Source of the DNA: Oscheius tipulae
Lineage: Eukaryota; Nematoda; Chromadorea; Rhabditida; Rhabditidae
Direction of reading: 5' to 3'
NCBI GenBank assembly: GCA_037178975.1
Contig: JASJZH010000006.1
Span: forward strand, 10,478,001 to 10,542,000
Length of the DNA stretch: 64,000 bases
Shown here: piece after piece, positions 47,741 through 58,047 of the stretch
Numbering within the stretch: position 1 is the stretch's first letter
How the letters are laid out: the number at the start of each line of letters is the position of its first letter
Notes under the pieces: generated by a model
The model's database searches: none
The model's input: the letters and a program-made list of their open reading frames with translations, nothing else
What the model was told of the DNA's origin: nothing
Made by a program: the position numbers and the translations under genes

Positions 47741-48756
47741 CGGAGAAAAAAGATCCTGGTCTGGAGGCTATATCGCGTGAGAGGAAGCAAATTGTGCATT
47801 GTCCCTGGAAGGCTATTGTAGAAAATAAACTGGACCTTTCGTGAAACTTGGATGGTTCAATCGGTCTACAGCACTCTTGAAAAAAATATTTGTAGGAAGA
47901 CTGACTCTTCGAGCTACCAAGCTCGATGGCGTAAACCCAATGTTTTAACCCATGTAAACCCACGTAAACCGTGTTTCTGGTCACGTAAGATTAGATTTAA
48001 GGCTTTGGCAGTAAGTTTGAAATGCAGATCGTTTTCTTGATGTCTGTCGGACACATCGGTAACTTTAGGCTCTTGACCGATGACCATGAATCTCTGTCAT
48101 ATTCGCATAAGATAGAAAGCTGCCGAAAACTCGTTCAAGGTTGTCGAAGATATCGCTGAATTCGACATCAAAAACAACATAAGATCCGTACATTAGTAGG
48201 CCTTAAAACGCTTATTTTCGGCTTTAAACAACTCGAAGAGTACTTCCAATGATCGAAACTCAACTGTTAAGACGCATTCAGCACTGTAGCAAATCGGTAC
48301 CAAGATGTCGAAGGTACTGCTGAATACTGCATGAATAGTTATCCGGGTACTATAAGTTGGGAAAAGGTTACATTTCGGCTTAAGACTGACAGAGTGAGTT
48401 GAACTCAACGTTTTAGAGGGGTAACAGTATCATTCTCTATAATTAGTAAAGATCAAAAAGTTTCATTTTGTGCCAACATGTGCTTATGTCTCATGGTCAA
48501 CTCAAGGATGGGAATGTGAAACTTGCCATCATATGTGGCTTGCTGCAAGCTTGTTTCAGATCCAATTATTCAAATCTTCTTGGTCTTTCATGTTTGAAAA
48601 ATATGGAACATCTTGTTTTGACAGCATGTAAATCCAACAACTATGCTACATTGTTTATAATGTTTGCCTCCTCCAGAAGTCAAACTTCACCCAGAATTTC
48701 ACACAACTTTTCCACATATAGGTCATATCGGAGGCGGAAGCGACGCTACAAATTGA
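47741..48756. other. intergenic region
   Basis: No supported exon. An open frame at 48468-48779 on the plus strand has some coding texture but no phase-compatible link to the downstream gene was found, so it is left out. Confidence 0.4.
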
Positions 48757-49858
48757 ATGATGGACTACGTTTATGGTAAGCTAGGTACGCGCCATTTCCT
48801 CTCTCCAAGAAGCCACCACGTCAACTTGGAACTCTGCTTTCTTGGATAAATTTAGTTCTTAGAATGGCCCATTTTGTCCTCCCCGTTCGGGCCAATCTTT
48901 CAATTGTCACCAGCAAATTGTCTTCCTCCGAACATGGAGTTAGTTCTAGAAATACTCACGCCTCGAAATCACTTGACCCTAAACTCAGCCGCCTTTTTCT
49001 CAAGACTAATCTTAGTTTTCTCGAGGATTGCGGATGTGCATTTCAAGCATCTTCTTCAGCTCCTAGACCCTGTGAGTCTAGGATCAAAAGCGCGGGATTC
49101 TTTGTCCTCCCGGCGACCCGTTCAAAATCTAGTTATCCAGCATCCTAATTGAAAAGGACACAGTTCTTTTTTCTTCACTTCGAAGCAGTTCCAAGAACAG
49201 CGACAACATGGCTGTTTGTGACATTTTCACTCCATCCCATTTTAGTTATTTTAAATTGGCTTCGGTTGTTTTGCTCTTGGACCTATCTGTTTCAGAAGTC
49301 TTCCTCAACTTTTTACCCACTCATTCAGCCAGCTTCCTCTATGATTATCAGTAATTGTTACAGCAGCATGATCTGTCAATCTGAAATTATGGCAGAAGGC
49401 TTTCACGAGGCCGGTGAGGAGTCTATTCATTCCGAGGAAGACCTAATGGTTTGTCCTATTCAAAGATGTTCACGTAATCACGAATGTAGGATAACGATCG
49501 TCGCATACGTCGCAAGTTGGGACGCGTCGATTCAAGAACTTTTTTGGATCGCATACTTAGGTAAGTTTAACAATTTATTAGCAACAAAAGCTGCATATGC
49601 GGAGGAAATTTTGTTACTTTTGCTATACGACTCACAGTGCAAGTTCTTTTTTAGGGAAGCGGCAGAACGGCAACGGATGGCTTCTTGCGATTCTCGACGT
49701 TCGCTTTTGAGGTTAGTGTTTTGTAACTAACACTTAAATGACCATAAGACTAGAATCTCAATTTTTTTGAATGTTGTTGCAGAGCCTTTACACCAAGATC
49801 CCATCCTATATTGAAGCCAATTTTTGAGATATTAGTAAAAAAGTTGTTCTACCTTTGA
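48757..49858 (+). CDS. uncharacterised protein, 235 aa
   Basis: Seven exons, 48757-48775, 48863-49071, 49133-49288, 49329-49448, 49490-49560, 49655-49711 and 49783-49858, join in phase to 235 residues. The first 150 residues are hydrophobic-helical (FFSRLILVFSRIADVHFKHL, FKLASVVLLLDLS). A short acidic stretch follows (EEDLMDNDRR), then a basic helical C-terminus (REAAERQRMASCDSRRSLLR). No signal peptide and no known domain was recognised. The 3' four exons have good donor and acceptor sites. The splice 49289-49328 uses a weaker GTTTCA donor, so the model might really be two genes. Its 3' end is about 150 bp from the retrotransposon. Confidence 0.5.
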
Positions 49859-50009
49859 TCACACTTGATAGTTTATATAGACGAGAATGGCAGATTGACA
49901 AGAACGCGTATAGTTATCGCCACTCGGAGCTCAAATGACAGTTTGGTCTCAATTGCTTGTCCCTTCTCTGTCGTGTACCTATCCGCATCTCTCCAGTCAT
50001 ATTAAAGTA

Positions 50010-50404
50010 AGTAACGCAATGCCCCGGGTAGATGCCCGGGAAGGAGAAACCCGGCTTGAGGATGCCGGAAAATTTGGGTTTCTCAGGAATGACAATTCCT
50101 GGAGAACGAGTTTTTGTTGAGCGAAACGGGCTCAAACTCGAAGAGAACACGAGAGGGGTTTATATTCAAATTTATCTCCACTATGAACAATAATTATTGA
50201 AATAAAAATCAACAGAACCAAATCTTACAGCTCTAGACACTGCCCAACACACACACAGAAAAAAAAATAATGGCGTCACGGCAAAGGTGCGCGCATACGT
50301 GATTGCGTACCCGCGCTATTTGAAACAGGACAAAAAATGGGAGGGGCAATGATATATGATATCGACGAGGGGAAAGAAAGATACCGGAATGCCTGGGCGT
50401 TACT
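50010..50404 (-). repeat. 3' LTR of the Ty3/gypsy element
   Basis: 395 bp matching the other LTR by eye with no difference seen. The inverted termini AGTAACGC and GCGTTACT replace the usual TG...CA ends. Confidence 0.93.
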
Positions 50405-53400
50405 AGCCCCCCCTCCGAGCGGTCGATCCCATGCGGCCGTCCCGACGTGGTCCCAGGTAGGTCTTCTTGAAGTTGTGGCTCAGCTCGGCTCTGTAGTTGT
50501 CATTCGGCTTTCTCTTGCGATCGCAGACGTTGTCCCTGGTCTTCTGGTCGTTGAACGTGCGGTGGCCCAGAGTAGTGACAATTCCTAGTCCCTTGAGCTC
50601 GAATCCGGCAGCCCTCATGTACGAATTGATAGCGTTAGTCGACAAGCGTCCATTTAGCAGCGTTGATTGAACGTATGTTCCCAGCGTGGCATGGTAGGAG
50701 CGAAGCGACTCGAAGTTTTCCTTCTGACCGAGCAGATGAACGTAGTTGAGCTTCTCGACTTCCTTGAACATCTCATCGTAGGCTTCTTGTTTCTTGATCC
50801 AGGTGTCAACGTCAGAGAAGATCGGACCTCTCAGACATATTACGTGGCCCCGTTTCTGATGACCAATGTCCTCGAGGTGCTGTAGAAGTTCCTTGTTGAA
50901 ACGGCCCGGATCTTCCGGCAATACTACAGCCGTGTAGCGATAACCAGCAGCCGAAATAAGGGTAGCCAGGGTTTCTGGGTGATACAGTTCCATTTGCACT
51001 GGGGTATCCAGTTTGAGAGCCTCCGAGTACTTCTCACTGGGCCAGAGGACGCGATCCCGTTTGTCACTCTTCTTCGTGAAGGGCTTTCCTGTCATGACGT
51101 CCTTGAATGCTTGATTCACTTCTTCGTTCGACAGGCCGAGTAGAGGAGCCTCGCAGAAGTCAATCTCTTTGTTGACCAAAGCCGGTCCCATCGATGACAG
51201 ATGAACACATTTTCCTTTGAAGAGCTGATAGGCACGGCCGAGATCGCAAATGGAGATCTTGTACTCTTCCGAACTTCTGAGTGCTGCTTCCTTGGCATCC
51301 GGCCAGATGGACGGATCCTCCATGACGGCGATGAACTTAGCGGCACCCAGAACGTTCACCACCTTCCAATTTTCGGTTCCAACGGGACAGTGACGGTTGA
51401 AAGCTTTGGCGACGTCGGCCATGGTCATAGCTCCAGCCTCACAGTCAGTACGTTCGTCAAGGATCCATGGCAGGGGCTCATTCTGGCACTCGTAGAAGGG
51501 ATGGATCGGGTTCCATCTGTCGACGTAATTGCTGAAATCGGAAGTATTAGCAACATTTACGGCACAAATCGATATTTGTGTAACATTTCGTTGTTTGCGC
51601 GATTTTTTTGTAATCAGAGGTTCCACCATCATAGTAGGAGGAATTTTAACTAACATATCGAACTGTTTTCGTAAAGGCTCGCCTTCTTTCGCAATTTCAA
51701 TGATGCTAGCAGAGTTTTCGCTCGTATCTATAACTCGAAATGGACCAGCCAGATCAAAAACCAACTTCGGATTCTTTCCTGCTTGTTTCGCAGTTGGTAT
51801 CTTTAGAAATACACGGTCTCCAATTTTTGGGTATACTTTGCCGTCCACTAAGTGGTTTTTGTCGTAATAATACTTAAACCTTTCCCGTTCGCGATCATTT
51901 TTGAGTTTTGCGAGCTCATGAGCAGCTTGAATCGTAAGAACTAGGTCATTTTTGTAGTCGTCTAAATCTACTAGATAAGGATTTGCAGGCTCTCCGGTAT
52001 CCGAAGTAATCGTCACTTTCGGGTCAAATCCGTGAAGGAGAAAGAAAGGTGATTCACCGGTTGACTCGTGTGGGCTAGAGTTATAGGCTACGGTTACAAA
52101 CGGAAGCATTTGATCCCATTCAGCAGGATTATTCACCCGTTTTCTAAGAGCATGTTGGAATGTACGGTTAGCCCGCTCAGTTAGACCATTTTCCCGGGGA
52201 CAGTACCCCTTAGTCGTTCTCCAAGCTGTGTTTGTAAGCTTTGTGAGCTCCTGTACGATCCTATTTACGAACTCTGTGCCTCTGTCAGACAGAAATTCTG
52301 TCGGGATCCTACAACCATCACCGATCCAACGCGTTATTATTGTATCAGCTATCGTCTCTGCTCTCTTATTCGGAACTGGATAAGCTCCGACGAATTTGCT
52401 GAAGTGGTCAACTAAGAGTAGTAAGTAACGATTTCCTGAAGTTGTTGGACCCAAGTCCATCAAGTCTACCCCAACCAGTTCGTATGGTTTAGAGGTAACG
52501 AATGGCTTCAGAGGCGGGGTTCCGCTCTGTGCCTGATCTATGAAGCATGTGACGCAATTTTTATGCCATCTGTGAATGTCAGCAGCCATTCTGGGCCAAT
52601 AGTAGCCTCTTTTGATAATACGAATTAACTTTTTGCTTGCAAAGTGACCGGACCAACATCCACTATGAAAATCATCGAAAACTTTCTGTCTTGCCGACTC
52701 GGGTACGACTTTTCGAATCGACATGTCACTAGCGTACACCCAAAGATTACCGTTTTCTAGGAAGAAATCTGTACTCATCAACGTACAACCATTTTCTTGC
52801 AGGCTAGTTCGAAACTGTTCCGTTCCCTCCGTACAAGAAGTTATAATTTTAGCAAAGTTCTCGTCTTCCTTGAGTTCTGAGAGCCATTCCGATTCTTTTT
52901 CCTTAGTTTCTACTATATTCACGACTTTAGTGGAAAGTTCTTCGAAAAACTTGGCGTCGTCGATCAGAGTACCCCTCGAGAGAGCGTCTGCTACCACATT
53001 GGCTGCGCCTTTGACATATTCAATTGAAACATTGTAGTGTTGAACCAAAAGTGACCATCTTAACAGGCGATGCGAGATACCTTTCTTGAAGAGACATGTC
53101 AATGGTTGGTGATCTGTGCGCACCACCGTGCCTTTCATGTTGTATATAAAGAATTGGAATTTCTCGAGAGCTACCACAACGGCTAGTGCTTCTAGATCGC
53201 TCACATGATAATTTGCTTGTGCCTGAGTAAGCGACTTCGAAATGAAACTTATAGGATGAAGATATGTATCTACTCCTCTTTGACACAACACCGCCCCGAT
53301 ACCAGACAATGATGCATCACAGTAAATTATGAAAGGATTAGAGCCATCTTGAGCGCCCGCGATGTCCGGCTGAGCTAGTACCGGGGATTTCATCAGAACT

Positions 53401-56400
53401 TCCTTGAGTTTCTCGAAAGCTTCTTGACACTTTCCTGACCATACCCACGCGATATCTTTCTTTGTAAGTTCAAACAGGGGCTTCGCAATGCTGGCAAACT
53501 TCAAAATGAACTTCCGGTAATACCCGGCCATGCCCAGAAATGTTCGGAGATCACCGATGTTCTGAGGGACGGGAAATTGACTGATGGCTTTCACTTTGGC
53601 TTCATCAGTGTGCACGCCTTGTGCGTTTATCTTATGACCCAGATAGATAATCTTTTCTTTCAAAATGAAACACTTTACGGCCTTGACAGCTAAGTTCGCT
53701 GTTCGTAATTCGTCTAAAACTTCACAGAGAACTTTTATATGGCGTTCTCTAGTCTCAGTAGCTATCAGAATATCATCGATATAGATGGAAACTTCGTTTC
53801 GACCGTCTTTGAATCTGGACAGGACCTTGTCCATCAGTCGTTGAAAGGACGAAGGAGACGTTGCTAAACCAAATGGCATCACGGTGAACTGAAATAGCCC
53901 CTCGCTCGTGATGAAGGCCGACTTCTCCCTCGCTGACTCGGTCAAAGGCAGTTGCCAGAAGCCGCTGTGCAAGTCTAACGTCGTAAAGAATCGTTTACCC
54001 GTTAGGGACTGGAGAGTAGCGTCTATAGACGGCAAGGGGTAGGAATCCAACTTAACAACTTTGTTGAGCTCTCTATAATCCACACACAGTCGTAGACTTT
54101 TGTCTTTCTTGACCACTAAAACTATCGGTGAAGCCCAAGGCGATCTACTTTCTTCGATTACGCCTTTTTCGAGAAGATTCTTTATGATATCCTTTAACTC
54201 GGTTCGAACTCCAGCAGGGACGGGTCTAACCCTCTGCTTGATTGGCTTAGAGTCCCCTACTTCGATATCGTGTTGAGCTAGATGAGTTCGCCTCAGTTCT
54301 GAATCAGAAATCGCAAAAATATCATGGTACTCTTCGACTAACTTCTCAATGATGTCAGCGATAGGTTCTTTTTCTGCATTAGCGCTCAAAATATCCTTCA
54401 GTTCCTCTTTCCTTTTCTCTAAAGATCCACCATCACTTCTTAGGTTAGAATCGAGCATCTCAGCCGTTTTCGACAGACTAGAGACAAAGTATATGTTGCA
54501 GGCTTTTGACCATTCGCCCACTACTTGGCCTTTTCGCAGAACCATAAGATGAGGGCTCGTATTATTGACAAGAATTCTAGCTATTCCCGACTCATTCGTG
54601 TAGCAAACGCCTTCTAACATGATGACCCGATTCTTCTCATCCTTTACAGGAGTGAAAGCCATACTTGATTGAGCGTTTGATTGGTCAGATCTGATTTCGA
54701 CCCACTCTTCTTTGCCAGCCTTAATCGTAACCCTTTTCACTACTTTGACAGATTCTGTAGCGTCCACTTTTCCGATACACGCAGGTTCGAGTGTAGAGTT
54801 ATGATTGATTTCAGGTCTATTCAAGTTTCTTCCCTCATACCCTTTTGGGGCACCAAGTTGGATACTAATTCCGAGCGAGTCGAAAGCGTTTTTACCTAAG
54901 ATCACATCATTTGTACCGCTGAAGGACTCGTTATCCATTAAATGGAAGAGGACGGGGGCTTTGATACCCGTGGATTCGAGCGAAACTTCCATTTTGCAAA
55001 CACATAGAATGTTCATATCTCGCCCTGATGCGTCAACAATTCTTGAAGAGCTGGCATTACCTATTTCTACTTCACACGTGAAAGCGTTGATATCTACACC
55101 TCGATCTCGTGCATTTCTCAAAACACTTAGGGGGAGTACAGATGGCTGGGCGCCCGAGTCGACCAAAACATTCTCACAAGTATTCAGAAAGTTAGCGCGA
55201 TAGTACGACTTTTCGCCGAATACTGGGACAGCAGCCTGGTTGCTGATCAGGTTGACCATTTTTTGATCCGTATCTTTCAAAGAAATGAAAGAGACATTGG
55301 GACGAGAACGATCTAGATAATTATTCATGTCTCTATTAGGTGGTGGGCCCTTTTGAGTGTTCTGATAACCCGACGAGTTGTTTTGGGTAACTTTTGGACA
55401 GTTGTGTGCAAAATGGCCCGCTTCGTGACAGTTATAACAGGCTCTATTGATAGCAGGCACATTTGAGGCTCTTTGGGCGGGCTGTCGTTGCGTTTCAGGC
55501 CCTACATATGTATCTAAATCCACGGGAGCACCGTTAATCTCACAAAAATTTTGCGGACGGCGCTCTTGAGGTGGGAAACTAGGTCTAGAGTCATTTGGAA
55601 GAGTTCGGGGTCCACTCGATTGGCGTGCAAATTCATTTGAGCTTGAATTTAGCGGGAACGTGGAAGGTGGTAAACATCGGTTTGAAAAAATTCGAGACAA
55701 TTTTCGGCCCCTTTGGTCAAAATAATGATTTTCGCCAGCGTTTGGCATCTGTTTTAGGCTCGTTCGATCAAACTGCTGGTTTTGAAGCCGATTGGGCATG
55801 TGTTTGATAGAGTTCTCCCTGGATTTTCTAGCGAAAGCATTTGCTGCTCTGAAACTTCGGTCTAATCGGCAAACAAAGGTTTTAACCTTGGCGTAAACGT
55901 CAATTTTATTCGAAGTCTCGATAATTTCTAGAACGTCATGAGCATTCGGCCAGCTGGTAATGTTTCGATAGACGTGTGTGGCACGTGAGTATGACAAATT
56001 TTCAGGCGGAAGATCTTTGTCCGCCTTCGATGACAGCATTTCGAGCTGTTCGAAATATTCCAGCAGTTTACCGGGTACAATGCAGAGTTCACTCAATTTT
56101 TCCATAGCGGTTAAGCTTTCTACGCGGTCGTCACCCCTTAGTTCATGTTGAAAAGCGGTAATAATATCGCAAAGGGGACCAACTTGAGTCTCAAGCGGAA
56201 GAGACTGATATATTTTTTGTGCTTTTCCCTTGAGGAGTCCCACGAATACTATCTTTCTCAAATTGCTTTCATAAATCATAGGATTATATTTGTAATTGAA
56301 CAGTTGGAGAAAAACATTAAAACGTTCGTGTTTCTCTGCTGTGAAAGGTTCAACAGCTGGTAGGGTTTGAGCCATCATCAGTTTTTCACTAACATTCAGC

Positions 56401-57338
56401 GCGCGATTTGGAGTGTCTTCTGTGAAGAAAATAGGCTGACCTCTTTCGTATGGGGTCCTTTCCTGGTCCAAAAGACGGTTTTGTTCCAGTCGCAGATTGC
56501 TGACCTGGCTTCTGTCTATAGGTGCTCTCGTAGGTGACGAGTGAACCTGAGAACTGCTAGTTAATTCCCGAACGAAATCTTTCATTTCGAAAGTAAGAGA
56601 AGGCTTACTAGTGGTGTCCATGACTTCGGCTCCGTTGGGAGGGACAACCCCGAGACATTGGACATTGGTGCGCAGGAGCTGCGTGTTACTGCTGGCTGAG
56701 ATGGCCTGAAAATGGATCTTTTCTTCCAGTTCGACAATTTTCTGCTGGAAAACTTCGTTGTCGACAAAAAGATCATTGTTCATATTGGTCACACGGATGG
56801 CTTCATCGACAATCTTGTCTTCTTCGCAATGGAAAAGCTCACTCAACTTTGTGCGCTCTATTTTGACATTCACAAGCTTGTCGAAGAAAGTATTGTCGTC
56901 GTCGCAGTTTACAACGGCTTTTGCTCGAATGAAATTTCTTTTGATTCGCAGAGAGCCTTCCATGACGTTGTCTAGCATTTCAGTTGAGATTATACCATAC
57001 TTTCCAAAGTCTATGGGTACATTTTGGCGTTGACTCTCTAGCTTAGCCAAGAGGTACAAAATGTGATTTCTATGGCTCTCAATCTTTGCAAGCGGGTCAC
57101 CTCGATATTTCAAGGCTACATTAGTCACTACTACGGTTTCATGCTCGTCCAAAGCATCACAAATGCTGTTTCTCAATTCGAAAAAGCTTACGTTTTCTCC
57201 ATTAATGTCGGTCGTCTCTGGAGGAGCAGGTTCAGCTTCGCAGCCTTCATTATTGCTGATAGTTCCCAGCATCATCTGTTTGACTAGCTCGGCTTCAGCG
57301 TCCTTCCTGGTTACGAAAGGTTTCGCTGGCTCGTCCAT
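50403..57338 (-). CDS. gag-pol polyprotein of Ty3/gypsy element
   Basis: One uninterrupted 2,311-residue frame fusing Gag and Pol. In order: Gag-like region; CCHC zinc knuckle CYNCHEAGHFAHNC (about residue 634); aspartic protease VLVDSGAQPSVLP (about 723); reverse transcriptase with YIDDILIA (about 1184); RNase H (about 1380); integrase with an HHCC zinc region (HSGCWSGHF...CVTCF, about 1560) and D,D35E residues in VDLMD, SDRGTEF and ENGLTERAN (about 1628-1725); GPY/F-like GPFRVI (about 1865). About 410 further residues with no recognised domain end in a basic tail. No envelope-like membrane segment was seen. No frameshift separates Gag from Pol. The stop codon is completed by the first bases of the 3' LTR. 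Confidence 0.95.
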   Translation of the reverse strand: MDEPAKPFVTRKDAEAELVKQMMLGTISNNEGCEAEPAPPETTDINGENVSFFELRNSICDALDEHETVVVTNVALKYRGDPLAKIESHRNHILYLLAKLESQRQNVPIDFGKYGIISTEMLDNVMEGSLRIKRNFIRAKAVVNCDDDNTFFDKLVNVKIERTKLSELFHCEEDKIVDEAIRVTNMNNDLFVDNEVFQQKIVELEEKIHFQAISASSNTQLLRTNVQCLGVVPPNGAEVMDTTSKPSLTFEMKDFVRELTSSSQVHSSPTRAPIDRSQVSNLRLEQNRLLDQERTPYERGQPIFFTEDTPNRALNVSEKLMMAQTLPAVEPFTAEKHERFNVFLQLFNYKYNPMIYESNLRKIVFVGLLKGKAQKIYQSLPLETQVGPLCDIITAFQHELRGDDRVESLTAMEKLSELCIVPGKLLEYFEQLEMLSSKADKDLPPENLSYSRATHVYRNITSWPNAHDVLEIIETSNKIDVYAKVKTFVCRLDRSFRAANAFARKSRENSIKHMPNRLQNQQFDRTSLKQMPNAGENHYFDQRGRKLSRIFSNRCLPPSTFPLNSSSNEFARQSSGPRTLPNDSRPSFPPQERRPQNFCEINGAPVDLDTYVGPETQRQPAQRASNVPAINRACYNCHEAGHFAHNCPKVTQNNSSGYQNTQKGPPPNRDMNNYLDRSRPNVSFISLKDTDQKMVNLISNQAAVPVFGEKSYYRANFLNTCENVLVDSGAQPSVLPLSVLRNARDRGVDINAFTCEVEIGNASSSRIVDASGRDMNILCVCKMEVSLESTGIKAPVLFHLMDNESFSGTNDVILGKNAFDSLGISIQLGAPKGYEGRNLNRPEINHNSTLEPACIGKVDATESVKVVKRVTIKAGKEEWVEIRSDQSNAQSSMAFTPVKDEKNRVIMLEGVCYTNESGIARILVNNTSPHLMVLRKGQVVGEWSKACNIYFVSSLSKTAEMLDSNLRSDGGSLEKRKEELKDILSANAEKEPIADIIEKLVEEYHDIFAISDSELRRTHLAQHDIEVGDSKPIKQRVRPVPAGVRTELKDIIKNLLEKGVIEESRSPWASPIVLVVKKDKSLRLCVDYRELNKVVKLDSYPLPSIDATLQSLTGKRFFTTLDLHSGFWQLPLTESAREKSAFITSEGLFQFTVMPFGLATSPSSFQRLMDKVLSRFKDGRNEVSIYIDDILIATETRERHIKVLCEVLDELRTANLAVKAVKCFILKEKIIYLGHKINAQGVHTDEAKVKAISQFPVPQNIGDLRTFLGMAGYYRKFILKFASIAKPLFELTKKDIAWVWSGKCQEAFEKLKEVLMKSPVLAQPDIAGAQDGSNPFIIYCDASLSGIGAVLCQRGVDTYLHPISFISKSLTQAQANYHVSDLEALAVVVALEKFQFFIYNMKGTVVRTDHQPLTCLFKKGISHRLLRWSLLVQHYNVSIEYVKGAANVVADALSRGTLIDDAKFFEELSTKVVNIVETKEKESEWLSELKEDENFAKIITSCTEGTEQFRTSLQENGCTLMSTDFFLENGNLWVYASDMSIRKVVPESARQKVFDDFHSGCWSGHFASKKLIRIIKRGYYWPRMAADIHRWHKNCVTCFIDQAQSGTPPLKPFVTSKPYELVGVDLMDLGPTTSGNRYLLLLVDHFSKFVGAYPVPNKRAETIADTIITRWIGDGCRIPTEFLSDRGTEFVNRIVQELTKLTNTAWRTTKGYCPRENGLTERANRTFQHALRKRVNNPAEWDQMLPFVTVAYNSSPHESTGESPFFLLHGFDPKVTITSDTGEPANPYLVDLDDYKNDLVLTIQAAHELAKLKNDRERERFKYYYDKNHLVDGKVYPKIGDRVFLKIPTAKQAGKNPKLVFDLAGPFRVIDTSENSASIIEIAKEGEPLRKQFDMLVKIPPTMMVEPLITKKSRKQRNVTQISICAVNVANTSDFSNYVDRWNPIHPFYECQNEPLPWILDERTDCEAGAMTMADVAKAFNRHCPVGTENWKVVNVLGAAKFIAVMEDPSIWPDAKEAALRSSEEYKISICDLGRAYQLFKGKCVHLSSMGPALVNKEIDFCEAPLLGLSNEEVNQAFKDVMTGKPFTKKSDKRDRVLWPSEKYSEALKLDTPVQMELYHPETLATLISAAGYRYTAVVLPEDPGRFNKELLQHLEDIGHQKRGHVICLRGPIFSDVDTWIKKQEAYDEMFKEVEKLNYVHLLGQKENFESLRSYHATLGTYVQSTLLNGRLSTNAINSYMRAAGFELKGLGIVTTLGHRTFNDQKTRDNVCDRKRKPNDNYRAELSHNFKKTYLGPRRDGRMGSTARRGG
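50405..50418 (-). promoter_or_regulatory. polypurine tract
   Basis: Read on the minus strand, CGGAGGGGGGCT directly precedes the 3' LTR, the position of the plus-strand primer for reverse transcription. The same bases encode the last residues of the polyprotein. Confidence 0.75.
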
Positions 57339-57634
57339 TTCCTGGAAAATAACAAGTTATATATCAATATAACACAGGAAAAGAAAAGAAGAGCAATAAA
57401 TATACCAATATTTATGCTAAGAGTTGGGCGAAATGATATTCAGTTTGAGCGCCCGAGGTGGATTTTTGCGAGTGTCAATACCTCGGCTCCACAAATAATT
57501 TAAACCTTACTTTTACCAAAAAGCAAGTTGTTCTGAGCTGTTGTGCACGAAGTGAAGGCTCAGTTCACTTCGGAAACAAAATTCGGGTCGGATTTAACTC
57601 GCGGAGGCGAGCGGACACGAAATTTTGTTCTTTG

Positions 57635-57652
57635 GGAGCGGTTCGGCCCCCA
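57635..57652 (-). promoter_or_regulatory. primer-binding site
   Basis: Read on the minus strand, TGGGGGCCGAACCGCTCC starts at the base after the 5' LTR. The leading TGG is complementary to a tRNA CCA end. The primer tRNA was not identified from the window. Confidence 0.7.
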
Positions 57653-58047
57653 AGTAACGCAATGCCCCGGGTAGATGCCCGGGAAGGAGAAACCCGGCTT
57701 GAGGATGCCGGAAAATTTGGGTTTCTCAGGAATGACAATTCCTGGAGAACGAGTTTTTGTTGAGCGAAACGGGCTCAAACTCGAAGAGAACACGAGAGGG
57801 GTTTATATTCAAATTTATCTCCACTATGAACAATAATTATTGAAATAAAAATCAACAGAACCAAATCTTACAGCTCTAGACACTGCCCAACACACACACA
57901 GAAAAAAAAATAATGGCGTCACGGCAAAGGTGCGCGCATACGTGATTGCGTACCCGCGCTATTTGAAACAGGACAAAAAATGGGAGGGGCAATGATATAT
58001 GATATCGACGAGGGGAAAGAAAGATACCGGAATGCCTGGGCGTTACT
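57653..58047 (-). repeat. 5' LTR of the Ty3/gypsy element
   Basis: 395 bp matching the left LTR. On the minus strand it should carry the element promoter. Flanked outside by AGTA at 58048-58051. Confidence 0.93.
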
